A stretch of 29,718 nt of DNA from a bacterium. Its GTDB lineage: Bacteria; Krumholzibacteriota; Krumholzibacteriia; LZORAL124-64-63. The position numbers and the translations under genes are program-made. The notes under the pieces were generated by a model that was not told where the DNA came from, searched no databases, and worked only from the letters and a program-made list of their open reading frames with translations. Shown in pieces: positions 20,686 to 28,927 of the stretch (position 1 is its first letter; each line of letters starts with the position of its first letter). Location: the NCBI GenBank assembly GCA_016712675.1, contig JADJQR010000002.1:1-29718 (forward strand), given 5' to 3'.

Positions 20686-22059
20686 TCAGATGGCGCCGGC
20701 GGCGTCGGTTGCGGTGATCTCGATGGTGACGAACTCGGCAGTCGGCGCCAGGCGCACACCCACAGCCGCGGCGATCTCGCCAGCGGCCAGGCTTGAAGTG
20801 CTGTTCACACCCGACCCGACATCCACGACGTAGCCGGGGTCGTCGGCGCCCTCGAAGAAGGCACCCTTCATCCCGGACAGGAACCCGACCAGTTGCCCGC
20901 GGAACTCGCCGAGCGCCTGACCCTTGCCGTCGATCGTGCGACCCACGAACGAGTCGGCGATCTGCTGCGCGCCCACCGCGACGCGGTTGATCACGTCGCG
21001 GAACTGCGCGCCTTGCAGGTTCGTCACGTCGTCCGGCGCGTCGAGGGTCTTCCAGCCGTACAGGCGCAGGTTGCCGTTGCTGGTGCGGATCACCGACACG
21101 GCGGCGTTGTTCAGCGACGTCCACTCCGCAGCGGTGGTGTCCTCCTCGACGCCGGTGACCCACTGGGCCTTGCCGTAGATGTCGCGGATCGGCGACGCCT
21201 GCGGACCCTCAGCGGCGTGCGCACGGGCACGGGCACCGAGCGCCACCCCGGTCGGCTCGATCGTCAGGTCGCCGGAGTTCGTCGACACGGTGACGTGCGG
21301 CCATGCCAGCACAAGGTTCGCGCCGTCGGTGACAGCGGCGGCGGCAGCGATCGCGTTGGCCTGCGAGGTGCCCGAAGCCACGCTCAGGATGCCGAGCCGG
21401 TTGGTGTCCTCGCAGTGGGACTGCAGCGCCGCAGCGGTCGCGGACGACACCTTGCCCGGCCACACCACAGCACCGTCACCGAGATCGGCGTCGAGGTAGG
21501 CGAGGCTCGTCGCGATGACCACGTTGCTGTAGTCGTCGGTGCCGGACGCGAGCGCGGTCGCGGACACGTTCGACGCCGGCAGGCTGGTCACCGTCACGTC
21601 GACGTCAGGGTCGACGGCGGCAGCGGCCTGCAACTCGGCGGCGGTCGTGCCGGTGTAGGTGACCGTCGTGTCACCCTTCACCAGCGTGATCGTCTTGGAA
21701 GCGCTGGTGTAGGCGGCGGTCCAGCCGTTCGCGAACGCGCCCGGCTCCTTCGCCGTCGCGACGATCTTCGCCGAGTCCAGGCCGATGGTGGCGTTCACCG
21801 GCGACGGGCCGACAGCGCGCAGGATGTACGCCGAGCCGAGCCCTTCCTTGAACGCGCTGGCGACGACGTCGTACAGGTCGGTGCCGCCGGAACGCTCACC
21901 GAACACCGCACGGAAGTCGGCCAGGCCGAAGATGCGGGTCGGGACGTGCGCCGGACCGCGCTGCGTCTGGCCGACGATGAACGCCTGACCTGAATCGACG
22001 ACCACACCCGGGGGCGGGGAGGCGATCGCCTGAGTGGAAACGGTTACCCGTGCTGACAT
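20686..22059 (-). CDS. Tail sheath protein
   Basis: A 457-residue tail sheath subunit, the defining gene of a contractile tail. The N-terminus (PPPGVVVDSGQAFIVGQTQR; GDLTIEPTGVALGA) and C-terminal sheath core (KTLDAPDDVTNLQGAQFRDV; GRTIDGKGQALGEFRGQLVG; GAFFEGADDPGYVVDVG) follow the family. The middle is a beta-rich inserted domain (TITLVKGDTTVTYTGTTA). Length is in the usual 400-500 range. GAAGGG lies 7 nt before ATG 22059. It is followed by the tube gene in the normal order. Confidence 0.95.
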   Translation of the reverse strand: MSARVTVSTQAIASPPPGVVVDSGQAFIVGQTQRGPAHVPTRIFGLADFRAVFGERSGGTDLYDVVASAFKEGLGSAYILRAVGPSPVNATIGLDSAKIVATAKEPGAFANGWTAAYTSASKTITLVKGDTTVTYTGTTAAELQAAAAVDPDVDVTVTSLPASNVSATALASGTDDYSNVVIATSLAYLDADLGDGAVVWPGKVSSATAAALQSHCEDTNRLGILSVASGTSQANAIAAAAAVTDGANLVLAWPHVTVSTNSGDLTIEPTGVALGARARAHAAEGPQASPIRDIYGKAQWVTGVEEDTTAAEWTSLNNAAVSVIRTSNGNLRLYGWKTLDAPDDVTNLQGAQFRDVINRVAVGAQQIADSFVGRTIDGKGQALGEFRGQLVGFLSGMKGAFFEGADDPGYVVDVGSGVNSTSSLAAGEIAAAVGVRLAPTAEFVTIEITATDAAGAI

Positions 22060-22100
22060 GGGACAGCCCTTCTATCGGGGGTTGGAGGGGGATGGTTGAC

Positions 22101-22754
22101 TTACGGCTTTGCAGGCCACTCGGTGCCGCCGTCGTAGCCGTCTGCGGGATCGTCGTAGACGGACTCGGCGTCGTAGTGCTGGTTCGTGAACAGCGACCCG
22201 TCGGCGTCGGTCACACCCAACTCGACGATCGCGGAATCGGCGGTGCCGTACTCGGCGAGGTCGGGGACCGTTTCGGTGTGCCGCACCGTCAGCGTCAACG
22301 TGCCGACCGCCACCGGGCGGCCCTTCGCGTCGACGGCCACCGGGTCGGTCTGCTCGGAGAAGTCAGCGGTCAGCACGGCGCAGTCGTCGCCGGCCTTCGG
22401 GTTCGACAGCAGCAGATACCGCACCGCCGCCAGCAGCCGATCGCGGCCGACCGCGGCCTGGTCGAAATCCTTCGACTTCGGGGTGCGGACAGCCACCGTC
22501 ACGCGGACGCCGTAGTCGCCGATGAACACACCCGAGCCGACGCCGGCGTCACGGGTGGTGGTGCTCATGCTCGTCGTCGACACCAGCACGCACGGCCACG
22601 GCTTGTCCTCGTCGACCGGGAGGATGTCTGTAGCGGCCACCAAGGCCGGTGCGGGCGGCCAACTGTCGACCGCGACCACATCCACCCAGTCGCCGATATT
22701 GGCGCTCAGATGCGCCACAAGGTCGGCCTTGACGGCCTCGTGCCCGGAGGTCAT
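22101..22754 (-). CDS. Tail terminator-like protein
   Basis: A 217-residue protein preceding the sheath gene, where tail terminators of contractile phages lie. The N-terminus (EAVKADLVAHLSANIGDWVD) and central beta strands (PCVLVSTTSMSTTT; YGVRVTVAVRTPKS; LTLTVRHTETVPD) suit the small-phage gpU/gp15-like fold. It would cap the tail and connect it to the head. The stop of the upstream gene overlaps its ATG by 4 nt. The family is inferred mainly from position and beta content. Confidence 0.75.
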   Translation of the reverse strand: MTSGHEAVKADLVAHLSANIGDWVDVVAVDSWPPAPALVAATDILPVDEDKPWPCVLVSTTSMSTTTRDAGVGSGVFIGDYGVRVTVAVRTPKSKDFDQAAVGRDRLLAAVRYLLLSNPKAGDDCAVLTADFSEQTDPVAVDAKGRPVAVGTLTLTVRHTETVPDLAEYGTADSAIVELGVTDADGSLFTNQHYDAESVYDDPADGYDGGTEWPAKP

Positions 22755-23191
22755 TGCGCCTGGATCTTTCCGCGCATGATCCAGTCGGTCATCTTGTCGA
22801 GGATCACCAGTTTCTCGGCACGCGACCAGTTCGGGACGACGTCACGCTTCGGCCTCGACCCGGTCTTCGTGGCGTGCATGACACCGATCCACTTCACGCG
22901 GTTGGCCTTCGGGATACCGAACGTCGCAGTGTCCCTGTCGGCCTTGATGGGCGTGTACTTCGTCGTCGCCGTGCGCAGCGCGCCGGTCGTGACCATCGGC
23001 GTGCGCTTCTCCCAGATCCGCACCGTCTCTTCGCTCAACGGCGTCAGACGCTCGTCGAAGACGATCTTCTGCCTCTTGTGCCACAGTGACGCCACCGGGC
23101 CGCCGTAGAACTTGCGGAGGTCGACGCGCTCCATGATCTCCTCGAGGCTGCGCGTCACGCCGTCAGCGCCGGTCACCGACGACTCAAGCAT
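22751..23191 (-). CDS. Head-tail connector / tail completion protein
   Basis: A 146-residue protein. ATG 23191 (8-nt overlap) is preferred; the longer frame upstream is a shadow. It contains SLEEIMERVDLRKFYGGPVA, TPMVTTGALRTATTKYTPIK and TFGIPKANRVKWIGVMHATK. A T-G-x-L-R-x-(A/S) segment in this position is typical of HK97 gp10- or virion-morphogenesis-type head-completion proteins. It lies between the gp6-like adaptor and the tail terminator, which supports a neck role. Confidence 0.75.
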   Translation of the reverse strand: MLESSVTGADGVTRSLEEIMERVDLRKFYGGPVASLWHKRQKIVFDERLTPLSEETVRIWEKRTPMVTTGALRTATTKYTPIKADRDTATFGIPKANRVKWIGVMHATKTGSRPKRDVVPNWSRAEKLVILDKMTDWIMRGKIQAQ

Positions 23192-23567
23192 TGGTGCTGC
23201 CCAGCGTCTGGATCGGGCCACGCACGACCCGCGCCGACCGGGCACGCCGCAACTGGGCGCGCTCGTCGCCGGTCAGGATCCGCGGATCCACATAAGTGTG
23301 CGACGCCTCGCCGAACGACTCCACAGTGAACTCCGACGGGTTGCGGTAGATGCGCGCAGCGACCTTCGTCGCCACGAACACCACCGCCGCCTGCACCTCC
23401 TCCGACAAACCCGTCAACGACGGGCGCATCAGATGGTCGAGCACGACGGCGTTGGCGTCGTCGCAAGCCTGCTGCAGCGAGTCATCGTCGACCGTTTCCA
23501 GGTCGGTGACCGTCTGCGCCAGGTACTTGCCGACCCTCGCGGGGGTCGCCAGTTCGGCCAACGCCAT
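23184..23567 (-). CDS. Head-tail adaptor, gp6/gp15-like
   Basis: A 127-residue, mostly helical protein (VGKYLAQTVTDLETVDDDSL; ACDDANAVVLDHLMRPSL; EEVQAAVVFVATKVAARIYR) followed by a Tyr/Pro-rich tail with YVDPRILTGDERAQLRRARS. The helical bundle with AT-K-A-A-R-I-Y-R and a later DPRILTG-type turn is typical of gp6/gp15 connector proteins, which extend the portal. GGAGG precedes ATG 23567. Confidence 0.83.
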   Translation of the reverse strand: MALAELATPARVGKYLAQTVTDLETVDDDSLQQACDDANAVVLDHLMRPSLTGLSEEVQAAVVFVATKVAARIYRNPSEFTVESFGEASHTYVDPRILTGDERAQLRRARSARVVRGPIQTLGSTNA

Positions 23568-23585
23568 CGTGCCCTCCAGGGGTGC

Positions 23586-23774
23586 TTACTGCTCGCCGTC
23601 CGCGTCGTCGGCGGACGGGGCCGCCTTCTTCGCGGCAGGCTTCTTCGGTTCATCCACGAGCACCATCTCGCCGGCGGCGATTCGGAACTCGTAGTTCTCG
23701 CGTTGCTTCGGGCCAGAGGCGTCCAGATCCACGTCGTAGACGTTGCCGCTGGCGACGAACTTGTACTTCGCCAT
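23586..23774 (-). CDS. Small head protein
   Basis: A 62-residue protein between the decoration candidate and the adaptor. The first half is beta-like (KYKFVASGNVYDVDLDASG; NYEFRIAAGEMVLVDEP); the tail is Lys/Ala-rich and acidic (KKPAAKKAAPSADDADGEQ). The start shares one base with the preceding stop (TGATG). Small proteins of this kind beside capsid genes are common in actinophages; role unknown. Confidence 0.78.
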   Translation of the reverse strand: MAKYKFVASGNVYDVDLDASGPKQRENYEFRIAAGEMVLVDEPKKPAAKKAAPSADDADGEQ

Positions 23775-24148
23775 CAGATACGCGAAACCTTGAAGCAGCG
23801 GATCTTGCCGGTCGCGCCGGACGCCACGTCGATGTTGATGGTTCCGTCGTTCTGCAGGAACCGGGACGAGTCGAGAACGATCCGCTTGACGACCGGGGTG
23901 GAGTCCCCAGCGCCGAACGCCTCAACGAGGTTGCCCGCGCCCTGCGCGTTCGCGGGCGGGTTGTCGCCGGCGAGCACGGTGACGTTCTTGCTCGACGCGG
24001 TGGTGTGGGTGATCTCGATCACGAGCTCGTTGACCGGGCAGGTCGGGGTGATGACGTGGCCGTTGGTCGGGTCCAGGTCGTTGCCCGTCGGCTGTGCGCC
24101 CCAGGTGTTGCCCGCAAGCGTGGTGATGGTGACTTCGGAACGTGCCAT
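23774..24148 (-). CDS. Possible capsid decoration / minor head protein
   Basis: A 124-residue, beta-rich protein (SEVTITTLAGNTWGAQPTGN; NELVIEITHTTASSKNVTVL; GTINIDVASGATGKIRCFKV) directly after the major capsid gene. Position, length and beta content fit a decoration protein on the shell surface, but no family motif proves it. AGGAG lies 6 nt before ATG 24148. A hairpin separates it from the capsid gene. Confidence 0.72.
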   Translation of the reverse strand: MARSEVTITTLAGNTWGAQPTGNDLDPTNGHVITPTCPVNELVIEITHTTASSKNVTVLAGDNPPANAQGAGNLVEAFGAGDSTPVVKRIVLDSSRFLQNDGTINIDVASGATGKIRCFKVSRI

Positions 24149-24197
24149 TGGATGCTCCTAACGCATCGTGTGGTGGACAGGTGGCAGGTACAGGGGT

Positions 24198-24240
24198 AGC
24201 GGCGACCCCGGCGCAGAGAGGTTGCACCGGGGCCGCCGCT
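24198..24240 (-). terminator. Hairpin after the major capsid gene
   Basis: An 18-bp stem with two G-U pairs and a 7-nt loop (arms 24223-24240 and 24198-24215). It starts 6 nt after the capsid stop on the minus strand. There is no U-tract, so it may reduce read-through or protect the upstream message and raise capsid expression relative to downstream genes. Confidence 0.7.
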
Positions 24241-24245
24241 AGTCG

Positions 24246-25082
24246 TCAGGTCTTCGACGCGGTCATCACGGCCGCGGCGTCGGGTCGGATGACCTTCGCG
24301 CCGTAGACGTGGAGCCCCTTCAGGGCGTCGGAGAACGAGTCGTCGGGGCGGTAAGCCTCGACCTTGACGATCTGCTCGGCGAACGCGATCGCACCCGGCA
24401 CGCCGGCCTGCACCGCGTAGTCGTCGCCGGTGATCACGGGGACGTTGTTGCTCACCAGCACGTCGAAGCCGAACAGGCGACCGACGAGACCGTTGCGCAG
24501 CGTCTCCGAAGAACCACTGGCGTCCACCGGGGCGAGGATGTCGGACTGCACCAGCAGACCGTGGTACCACGGCGGGACGATGACGTAGCGACCGGCCTTC
24601 GGCACGTTCGCCTCGTCGAGCTTCACCATCAGATCGGCGATGCCGTCCACCGCGAGGGTGGCCGAAGTGATCGACACGGTGCTGATGGTGTTGGTGACAT
24701 CGCCGTACAGGCCGGCGATGTACTGGTCGGCGGTGTCGGCCAGACCGTAGGCAGCCTCAGCGGCGGCCTCGTTCATCAGCGCGCCACCGTCAGCGACCTG
24801 GCGGTAGTCGACGTCGTCGACCTCGAAGGCGAAGTACTTCACCTGGTTGATCAGCAGCGAGCGCTGCGCGTCGGTCAGCTGCTCGGGGGTGACGGTCGTG
24901 CTGCCCTTGGTGTAGGTGCCGATCGTCGGACGGCTGATCGAGGTGATGCGAACCGTGTCGCCGGAGTCGCGGATGTCGCCCTCGTACTCACGGGTGCAGA
25001 CGCCACCGTACACGGTCGCCTTCTTCAGACTGGAGAGCAGACGTGCGCTCCAGATCTCCGGCTGGAAGTATTGAACGGCCAT
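24246..25082 (-). CDS. Major capsid protein, HK97 fold
   Basis: A 278-residue shell protein of the HK97/P22-coat-like group. It begins VQYFQPEIWSARLLSSLKKA, followed by VRITSISRPTIGTYTKGSTT, NQVKYFAFEVDDVDYRQV, then AGLYGDVTNTIST and the E-loop/A-domain run GRYVIVPPWYHGLLVQSDIL, with NGLVGRLFGFDVLVSNNVP near residues 197-215. It ends VYGAKVIRPDAAAVMTASKT. AAGGAGG lies 10 nt before ATG 25082. It follows the scaffold gene as expected. Confidence 0.94.
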   Translation of the reverse strand: MAVQYFQPEIWSARLLSSLKKATVYGGVCTREYEGDIRDSGDTVRITSISRPTIGTYTKGSTTVTPEQLTDAQRSLLINQVKYFAFEVDDVDYRQVADGGALMNEAAAEAAYGLADTADQYIAGLYGDVTNTISTVSITSATLAVDGIADLMVKLDEANVPKAGRYVIVPPWYHGLLVQSDILAPVDASGSSETLRNGLVGRLFGFDVLVSNNVPVITGDDYAVQAGVPGAIAFAEQIVKVEAYRPDDSFSDALKGLHVYGAKVIRPDAAAVMTASKT

Positions 25083-25103
25083 GACGGCTGTCCTCCTTTG
25101 TGG

Positions 25104-25664
25104 TTAGAGACGGCCTGCTTTCAGGTCGTCGAAGAGTCCGGCCTCATCCGCCTTGACGATCTGTTCGGTCGTCATGCGCGACATGTCGGCACGGGTTAAC
25201 TGCTTGGGTTTGGTCGGAGATGCGTCCGCGCTGCGGCCGTACTCCGGGGCGGCCTGCTGACCACGGAACGCCAGCAGGCGCTCAGCGGACGCGACCAGTT
25301 CGTCCTCAGTCGTGCCGGACAACAACTCGGCGGGCACTCCCTTGTCGGCGGCCACCTGGGCCTTGAGCATCTGAGACTGCAGGCGCTCGTTCTCCTGGCG
25401 GAGTTTGTCGAGCTGCTCTGCCTGCTTCTGCGCCTCGGTCTTGTTCGATTCCTCGATCTCGGCCAGACGCTTGGCGGCCTCGGCGTTCGCCTTGGCCTCC
25501 GTGCGGTACTTGGCCGCCTCGGCGCGGATCTTCGCGACGTAGTCGGCGTCGAACGTCTGCTGCTTGCTCGGCTCGGCGGCCTGCGCCGGGGCGGGCGTCG
25601 GAGCAGGCTCGAGCGGCTGCTCCGCGGGTTGTGACTGTTCGTTCGTCGGTGTTGCGTCGGACAT
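25104..25664 (-). CDS. Capsid scaffolding protein
   Basis: A 186-residue, highly charged helical protein. Residues 1-36 are Pro/Ala/Gln-rich (SQPAEQPLEPAPTPAPAQAA). Residues 40-105 are a long coiled coil (DADYVAKIRAEAAKYRTEAK; QLDKLRQENERLQSQMLKAQ). The C-terminus has LLSGTTEDELVASAERLLAF and helices that would bind the shell. This is the usual look of actinophage scaffolds (compare the P22/SPP1 type). ATG 25664 is chosen since GGAGG lies 10 nt upstream; the longer start has no ribosome site. Confidence 0.92.
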   Translation of the reverse strand: MSDATPTNEQSQPAEQPLEPAPTPAPAQAAEPSKQQTFDADYVAKIRAEAAKYRTEAKANAEAAKRLAEIEESNKTEAQKQAEQLDKLRQENERLQSQMLKAQVAADKGVPAELLSGTTEDELVASAERLLAFRGQQAAPEYGRSADASPTKPKQLTRADMSRMTTEQIVKADEAGLFDDLKAGRL

Positions 25665-25713
25665 GGTGCGATGACCTCCAGGGTCGGTGAACAACGCCCT
25701 CCAGGGGCGCCAA

Positions 25714-25731
25714 ACCCGCCGTGTGGCGGGT
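25714..25731 (-). terminator. Small hairpin between portal and scaffold genes
   Basis: ACCCGCC (25714-25720) and GGCGGGT (25725-25731) pair around a 4-nt loop, followed by TT on the minus strand. It lies 6 nt after the portal stop. It is a weak terminator or attenuator between portal and the more highly needed scaffold/capsid genes. Confidence 0.5.
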
Positions 25732-25736
25732 GGTCT

Positions 25737-27110
25737 TTACTCGGCCGGGTCGGCCTCAGTGGTGACGACAGGGGCGGCGACGGGCACGGGCTGCTCAGCG
25801 GCGCGCTCGACCTCCATCCGGTCGATCTCCTCGCCGGAGAACTGCCAGATCGTCTCCATGCGTGCACGCCACGGCAGATCCTGCGCCTTACTGGCGGCAT
25901 CGCCGCGCTCAGCCAACGACTGGCGCTCGGCCGGCATCCACTTCGTGACCACCGCATCGGTGTCCAGCACCAACCGCATCAGCCGATCCCACGCACTCGA
26001 CGCACGCGCGATCCGATCCTCCGTCTTGAACACCAAACCCTCACGGGCGAACGCTGCGCCCTCCGCGGACTGGTTCTCCCCACCGGGCATGAACGTCGAC
26101 ATCGGCGTCCGGGTGACGGCCGCGAGGTGCTGGATGTCGTCCTTGATCGCGGTGAGGATCGGGCCGATGTCCGTCTGCGACGACTCCCAGATGTCGACGC
26201 CCTCCGGCAACGTCCACAGCGCGCCGGCGCCGGGGGCGAACACGGCACCGTAGTCGATCTCGTTGCCCTCCGCGTCATGCGTCGGCAACTCACCCTTGAT
26301 CGCGCGCTGCTTCCACGCCTGCGTCGCCGTGATCACCAGACGCTGCAACAGCCCCCAGTTGATCCGGTCCAGCAGATCCGTGTGCCGCTCGAACTCGCCG
26401 ACCTCGTCGCGGTTCGCGAACTTCACGATCGGCACCTCAGCGTAGCCGTGCAGCATCGGCGCCGTCTCCGGCTCCCACTGGCCCTGATTCCACGACCGCG
26501 TCACCTCGATCGGGTTCTCGCTGAAGAAGTCACCTGCCGCCGGGGCGTGGAACGATCCCTTCGCCACCACCAACTGCGAGTCGGGGATCTCGCGGGAGAA
26601 CCGCTGCACCGTACGCGGCAGCAGCAGGTCGGCATAATCCATGCCGGCGGCAGTGTCCCGCCACACGATCAGCCCGGCCCGCGGCAACTTCGTGCGCGGA
26701 TCGTCATCGGTGATGCAGAACTCAGGCGCCTCGACCATCACGCGGCGATCGCCGGTCAGCACCGCATACGCAACGCCTACCGCCAGCATGTCGCGGTGAA
26801 TGTCGGCGCTACCGACGTCGAGCATGTTCTCGCGCCACACAGCACGCGCCGCATCGTCGTCGTCGCTTGTCGTACCCACCTGGAAGCCGCCGACACGCAT
26901 CCGCTCGGCGACAGCATCCACCACCAGCTCGGCGAAGTTCGTACGCGACTTCAACTGGAAGTCCCGGTACGCCGTCTCGTCGTTGACCGCGCCCTCAGGC
27001 AGCGGCGGGTTGCCGGCCAGGTAGTCACGCAACGCCGAAAGCCGCGACTGGCGGGCATCCAGGCGTGCGGTCAGCAGGGACAGCCACTGCTCCGGGGTCG
27101 ACGGAATCAC
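25737..27110 (-). CDS. Portal protein, SPP1 gp6-like
   Basis: A 457-residue portal protein. It begins TPEQWLSLLTARLDARQSRL, continues RDYLAGNPPLPEGAVNDETA and RTNFAELVVDAVAERMRVGG, then VWRENMLDVGSADIHRDMLA. The C-terminal half has RINWGLLQRLVITATQAWKQ and IKDDIQHLAAVTRTPMSTF, the conserved portal helices. Start is GTG 27110, 19 nt after the terminase stop, with AGGAAGGGG upstream. Portals form the DNA entry ring; this one fits the family length. Confidence 0.94.
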   Translation of the reverse strand: MIPSTPEQWLSLLTARLDARQSRLSALRDYLAGNPPLPEGAVNDETAYRDFQLKSRTNFAELVVDAVAERMRVGGFQVGTTSDDDDAARAVWRENMLDVGSADIHRDMLAVGVAYAVLTGDRRVMVEAPEFCITDDDPRTKLPRAGLIVWRDTAAGMDYADLLLPRTVQRFSREIPDSQLVVAKGSFHAPAAGDFFSENPIEVTRSWNQGQWEPETAPMLHGYAEVPIVKFANRDEVGEFERHTDLLDRINWGLLQRLVITATQAWKQRAIKGELPTHDAEGNEIDYGAVFAPGAGALWTLPEGVDIWESSQTDIGPILTAIKDDIQHLAAVTRTPMSTFMPGGENQSAEGAAFAREGLVFKTEDRIARASSAWDRLMRLVLDTDAVVTKWMPAERQSLAERGDAASKAQDLPWRARMETIWQFSGEEIDRMEVERAAEQPVPVAAPVVTTEADPAE

Positions 27111-27129
27111 GCTGACCCCTTCCTGTTCG

Positions 27130-28578
27130 TCATCTAATACGTCTCGGTGCCGTGCGCTTCGGCTTCGGCTTGATCGTGGACAACACCCACAGCGCCATCG
27201 CCTCGGCCATCAGGCCGGCGATGTCCACCGGGGAACGCTTACGGTCGAACACCCAGGCGTCCGACAGCGGCCGGATCGACGCATGGCGGGCAGCGGAGTC
27301 GATCGGCTCCTGACCCGGATGCCGCACCGTGCCATTCGCCACCGCGTCGAACATCGACCCGCACGCACGCGCCAGATCAGCGCCGCCGATCGCCGCCACC
27401 GGCACGTCGAGGAACTCCTCGAGCTCACCCAGCAACGTCGACGCCGGAGCACCGGACGCCTGCAGACCGACCGCCACCGGCGACCACCGCTCGCACAACT
27501 CACGCAGTCGCGGCAACACCCACTCGGTGCCCTCATCGCTGGCGACAGCCTCAAGATGCGTACGGCCGTCAGGAAGGCGCACAGCGGCGCCGATCCACGC
27601 ACGTGACCGATCCCACGACACATCCACCGCGAAGCCCGTAGGGGCGCCCACGGGCGCCGTAGAACCCGGCTCACGCACATGCGGCCAGCGCGGCAACGGC
27701 GACACCGCCGCCAGGTTCACCCGCTGGCACAACACCTCGGTGCGGAACACCCACTCAGGGTCGGTGGTCTTGGCTGCCGCGATCGACTCCTCGGCGATCG
27801 TGCGGCCCAACGACGGGTTCGCCTGCGCCCACGCCTGCCGGTCGTCCAGGTCACAGTCGTCGGCGCCGGACCACTCGAAGATCGCGAAGTCCGTCGCCGG
27901 ATCCTCGATCTGCCGCAGCCCCGTCTCCCGCAGATCGTTCAGCACGATGCTCAGATCGTCACCGGCGTTCGTCGTCGCCCACGTCTGCGGGTTCTTACGG
28001 GCCATCGTCGTCTTCGTCAACGCCGCCCACGCGTCCCACGTATGGTGCTCGCGCAACTCGTCGAGCAGGATCAGGTCGGCCGACAGTGAGCGGCCACCCT
28101 TACGGTTCGCCGTCTGCACCTTGCAGCGCGACCCGAACGTCGTCCGCAGCTCCTTCTTGCCCGCGGCCAGGATCGGCTCGAGCATCTCGGCCGCCAACTC
28201 CGGGGAACCCTGCGCCATCTCCACAGCGCCGGCCCAGACCTCCTCGGCCTTCTCCAGCGACTGCGCCGCGATCAACGCCATCGGGATCCGGTCAGCCCAC
28301 ATCCGCCACAACAGCAGCGCCTGCAAGAACGTCGACTTGCCGTTCTGCCTGGCGACCAGGACGAGCACGGTGCGGAACCGGAACCGGCCGTCGTCGCGCA
28401 ACTCCAGCGCGTGGACGGCGAGCCACTTCTGCCACGGCAGCAACGTCAGCCCGAGCACATCCTCGGCGAAGTCGATGAACGTGAACCCGGCCGACGTCTG
28501 CGGAGTCAGATCGCGCTGCGGCGGGGTGAACAGTCGTGGAGCCTCAGTCCCGAGCAGCTCAGGCGCTCTGCTGGGCAT
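27130..28578 (-). CDS. Terminase large subunit
   Basis: A 482-residue packaging ATPase and nuclease. Numbered from the upstream GTG at 28590, Walker A is LVARQNGKST (about 78-87), Walker B is ADLILLDE (171-178), and the coupling motif is WATTNAG (204-210). The nuclease half begins TGFAVDVSWDRSRAW (D323), then VAVGLQASGAPAS and WVFDRKRSPVDIAGLMAEA near the end, as in actinophage terminases. ATG 28578 is the more likely start, giving a 20-nt overlap with the small subunit; GTG 28590 is an alternative. It pumps DNA into the prohead and cuts it. Confidence 0.94.
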   Translation of the reverse strand: MPSRAPELLGTEAPRLFTPPQRDLTPQTSAGFTFIDFAEDVLGLTLLPWQKWLAVHALELRDDGRFRFRTVLVLVARQNGKSTFLQALLLWRMWADRIPMALIAAQSLEKAEEVWAGAVEMAQGSPELAAEMLEPILAAGKKELRTTFGSRCKVQTANRKGGRSLSADLILLDELREHHTWDAWAALTKTTMARKNPQTWATTNAGDDLSIVLNDLRETGLRQIEDPATDFAIFEWSGADDCDLDDRQAWAQANPSLGRTIAEESIAAAKTTDPEWVFRTEVLCQRVNLAAVSPLPRWPHVREPGSTAPVGAPTGFAVDVSWDRSRAWIGAAVRLPDGRTHLEAVASDEGTEWVLPRLRELCERWSPVAVGLQASGAPASTLLGELEEFLDVPVAAIGGADLARACGSMFDAVANGTVRHPGQEPIDSAARHASIRPLSDAWVFDRKRSPVDIAGLMAEAMALWVLSTIKPKPKRTAPRRIR

Positions 28579-28879
28579 CGCGCACAGCACGCAACTCGGC
28601 GAGGCGGCCCTTCACGCGCTTCTCCTCGACCGCCAACGACTTACGACCCTCCGGCGTGCCGCCCAACTGCTTCAGCAGACCCGTCAAATGGGGGCCGAGC
28701 CAGCCGGCAGTCTTGCGGACACCAGCGACATCGTCGGTCTCGACGGCCTCGTCGATCAGCCGCGCGTACTGACGCGCCTGCGCCACCGCGGCTTCATCGG
28801 CCTCGGTGAGCCAATGCATCCCGCGAATCGCCTTGTTGACCGCGCGTAGCATCGGTCCAGCGGGCTTTCGTGCTGCCAT
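28559..28879 (-). CDS. Terminase small subunit
   Basis: A 106-residue helical protein beginning MAARKPAGPMLRAVNKAIRG. ATG 28879 is chosen because AGGAGG lies 5 nt upstream; a longer start at 28915 has no ribosome site. It continues HWLTEADEAAVAQARQYARL, then LGPHLTGLLKQLGGTPEGRK, where the L-K-(Q/x)-L-G-G-T-P block is frequent in actinophage small terminases. It should bind packaging sites and hand DNA to the large subunit. Confidence 0.88.
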   Translation of the reverse strand: MAARKPAGPMLRAVNKAIRGMHWLTEADEAAVAQARQYARLIDEAVETDDVAGVRKTAGWLGPHLTGLLKQLGGTPEGRKSLAVEEKRVKGRLAELRAVRDAQQSA

Positions 28880-28927
28880 CCGTGCCTCCTGGGCTTCGGT
28901 TGGTGAAACCGCCACCTGGGCGGCATT

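Noticed and set aside
27130-28578. Apparent loss of an acidic nuclease residue in terminase (VGLQASGAP where some relatives have a D)
   Set aside because: A Q..GAP form at this place is, as far as I recall, usual in many actinophage terminases, so it is not evidence of inactivation.
28880-28915. N-terminal extension of the small terminase to 28915
   Set aside because: The AGGAGG site at 28890-28885 fits ATG 28879, and the extension has no ribosome site.
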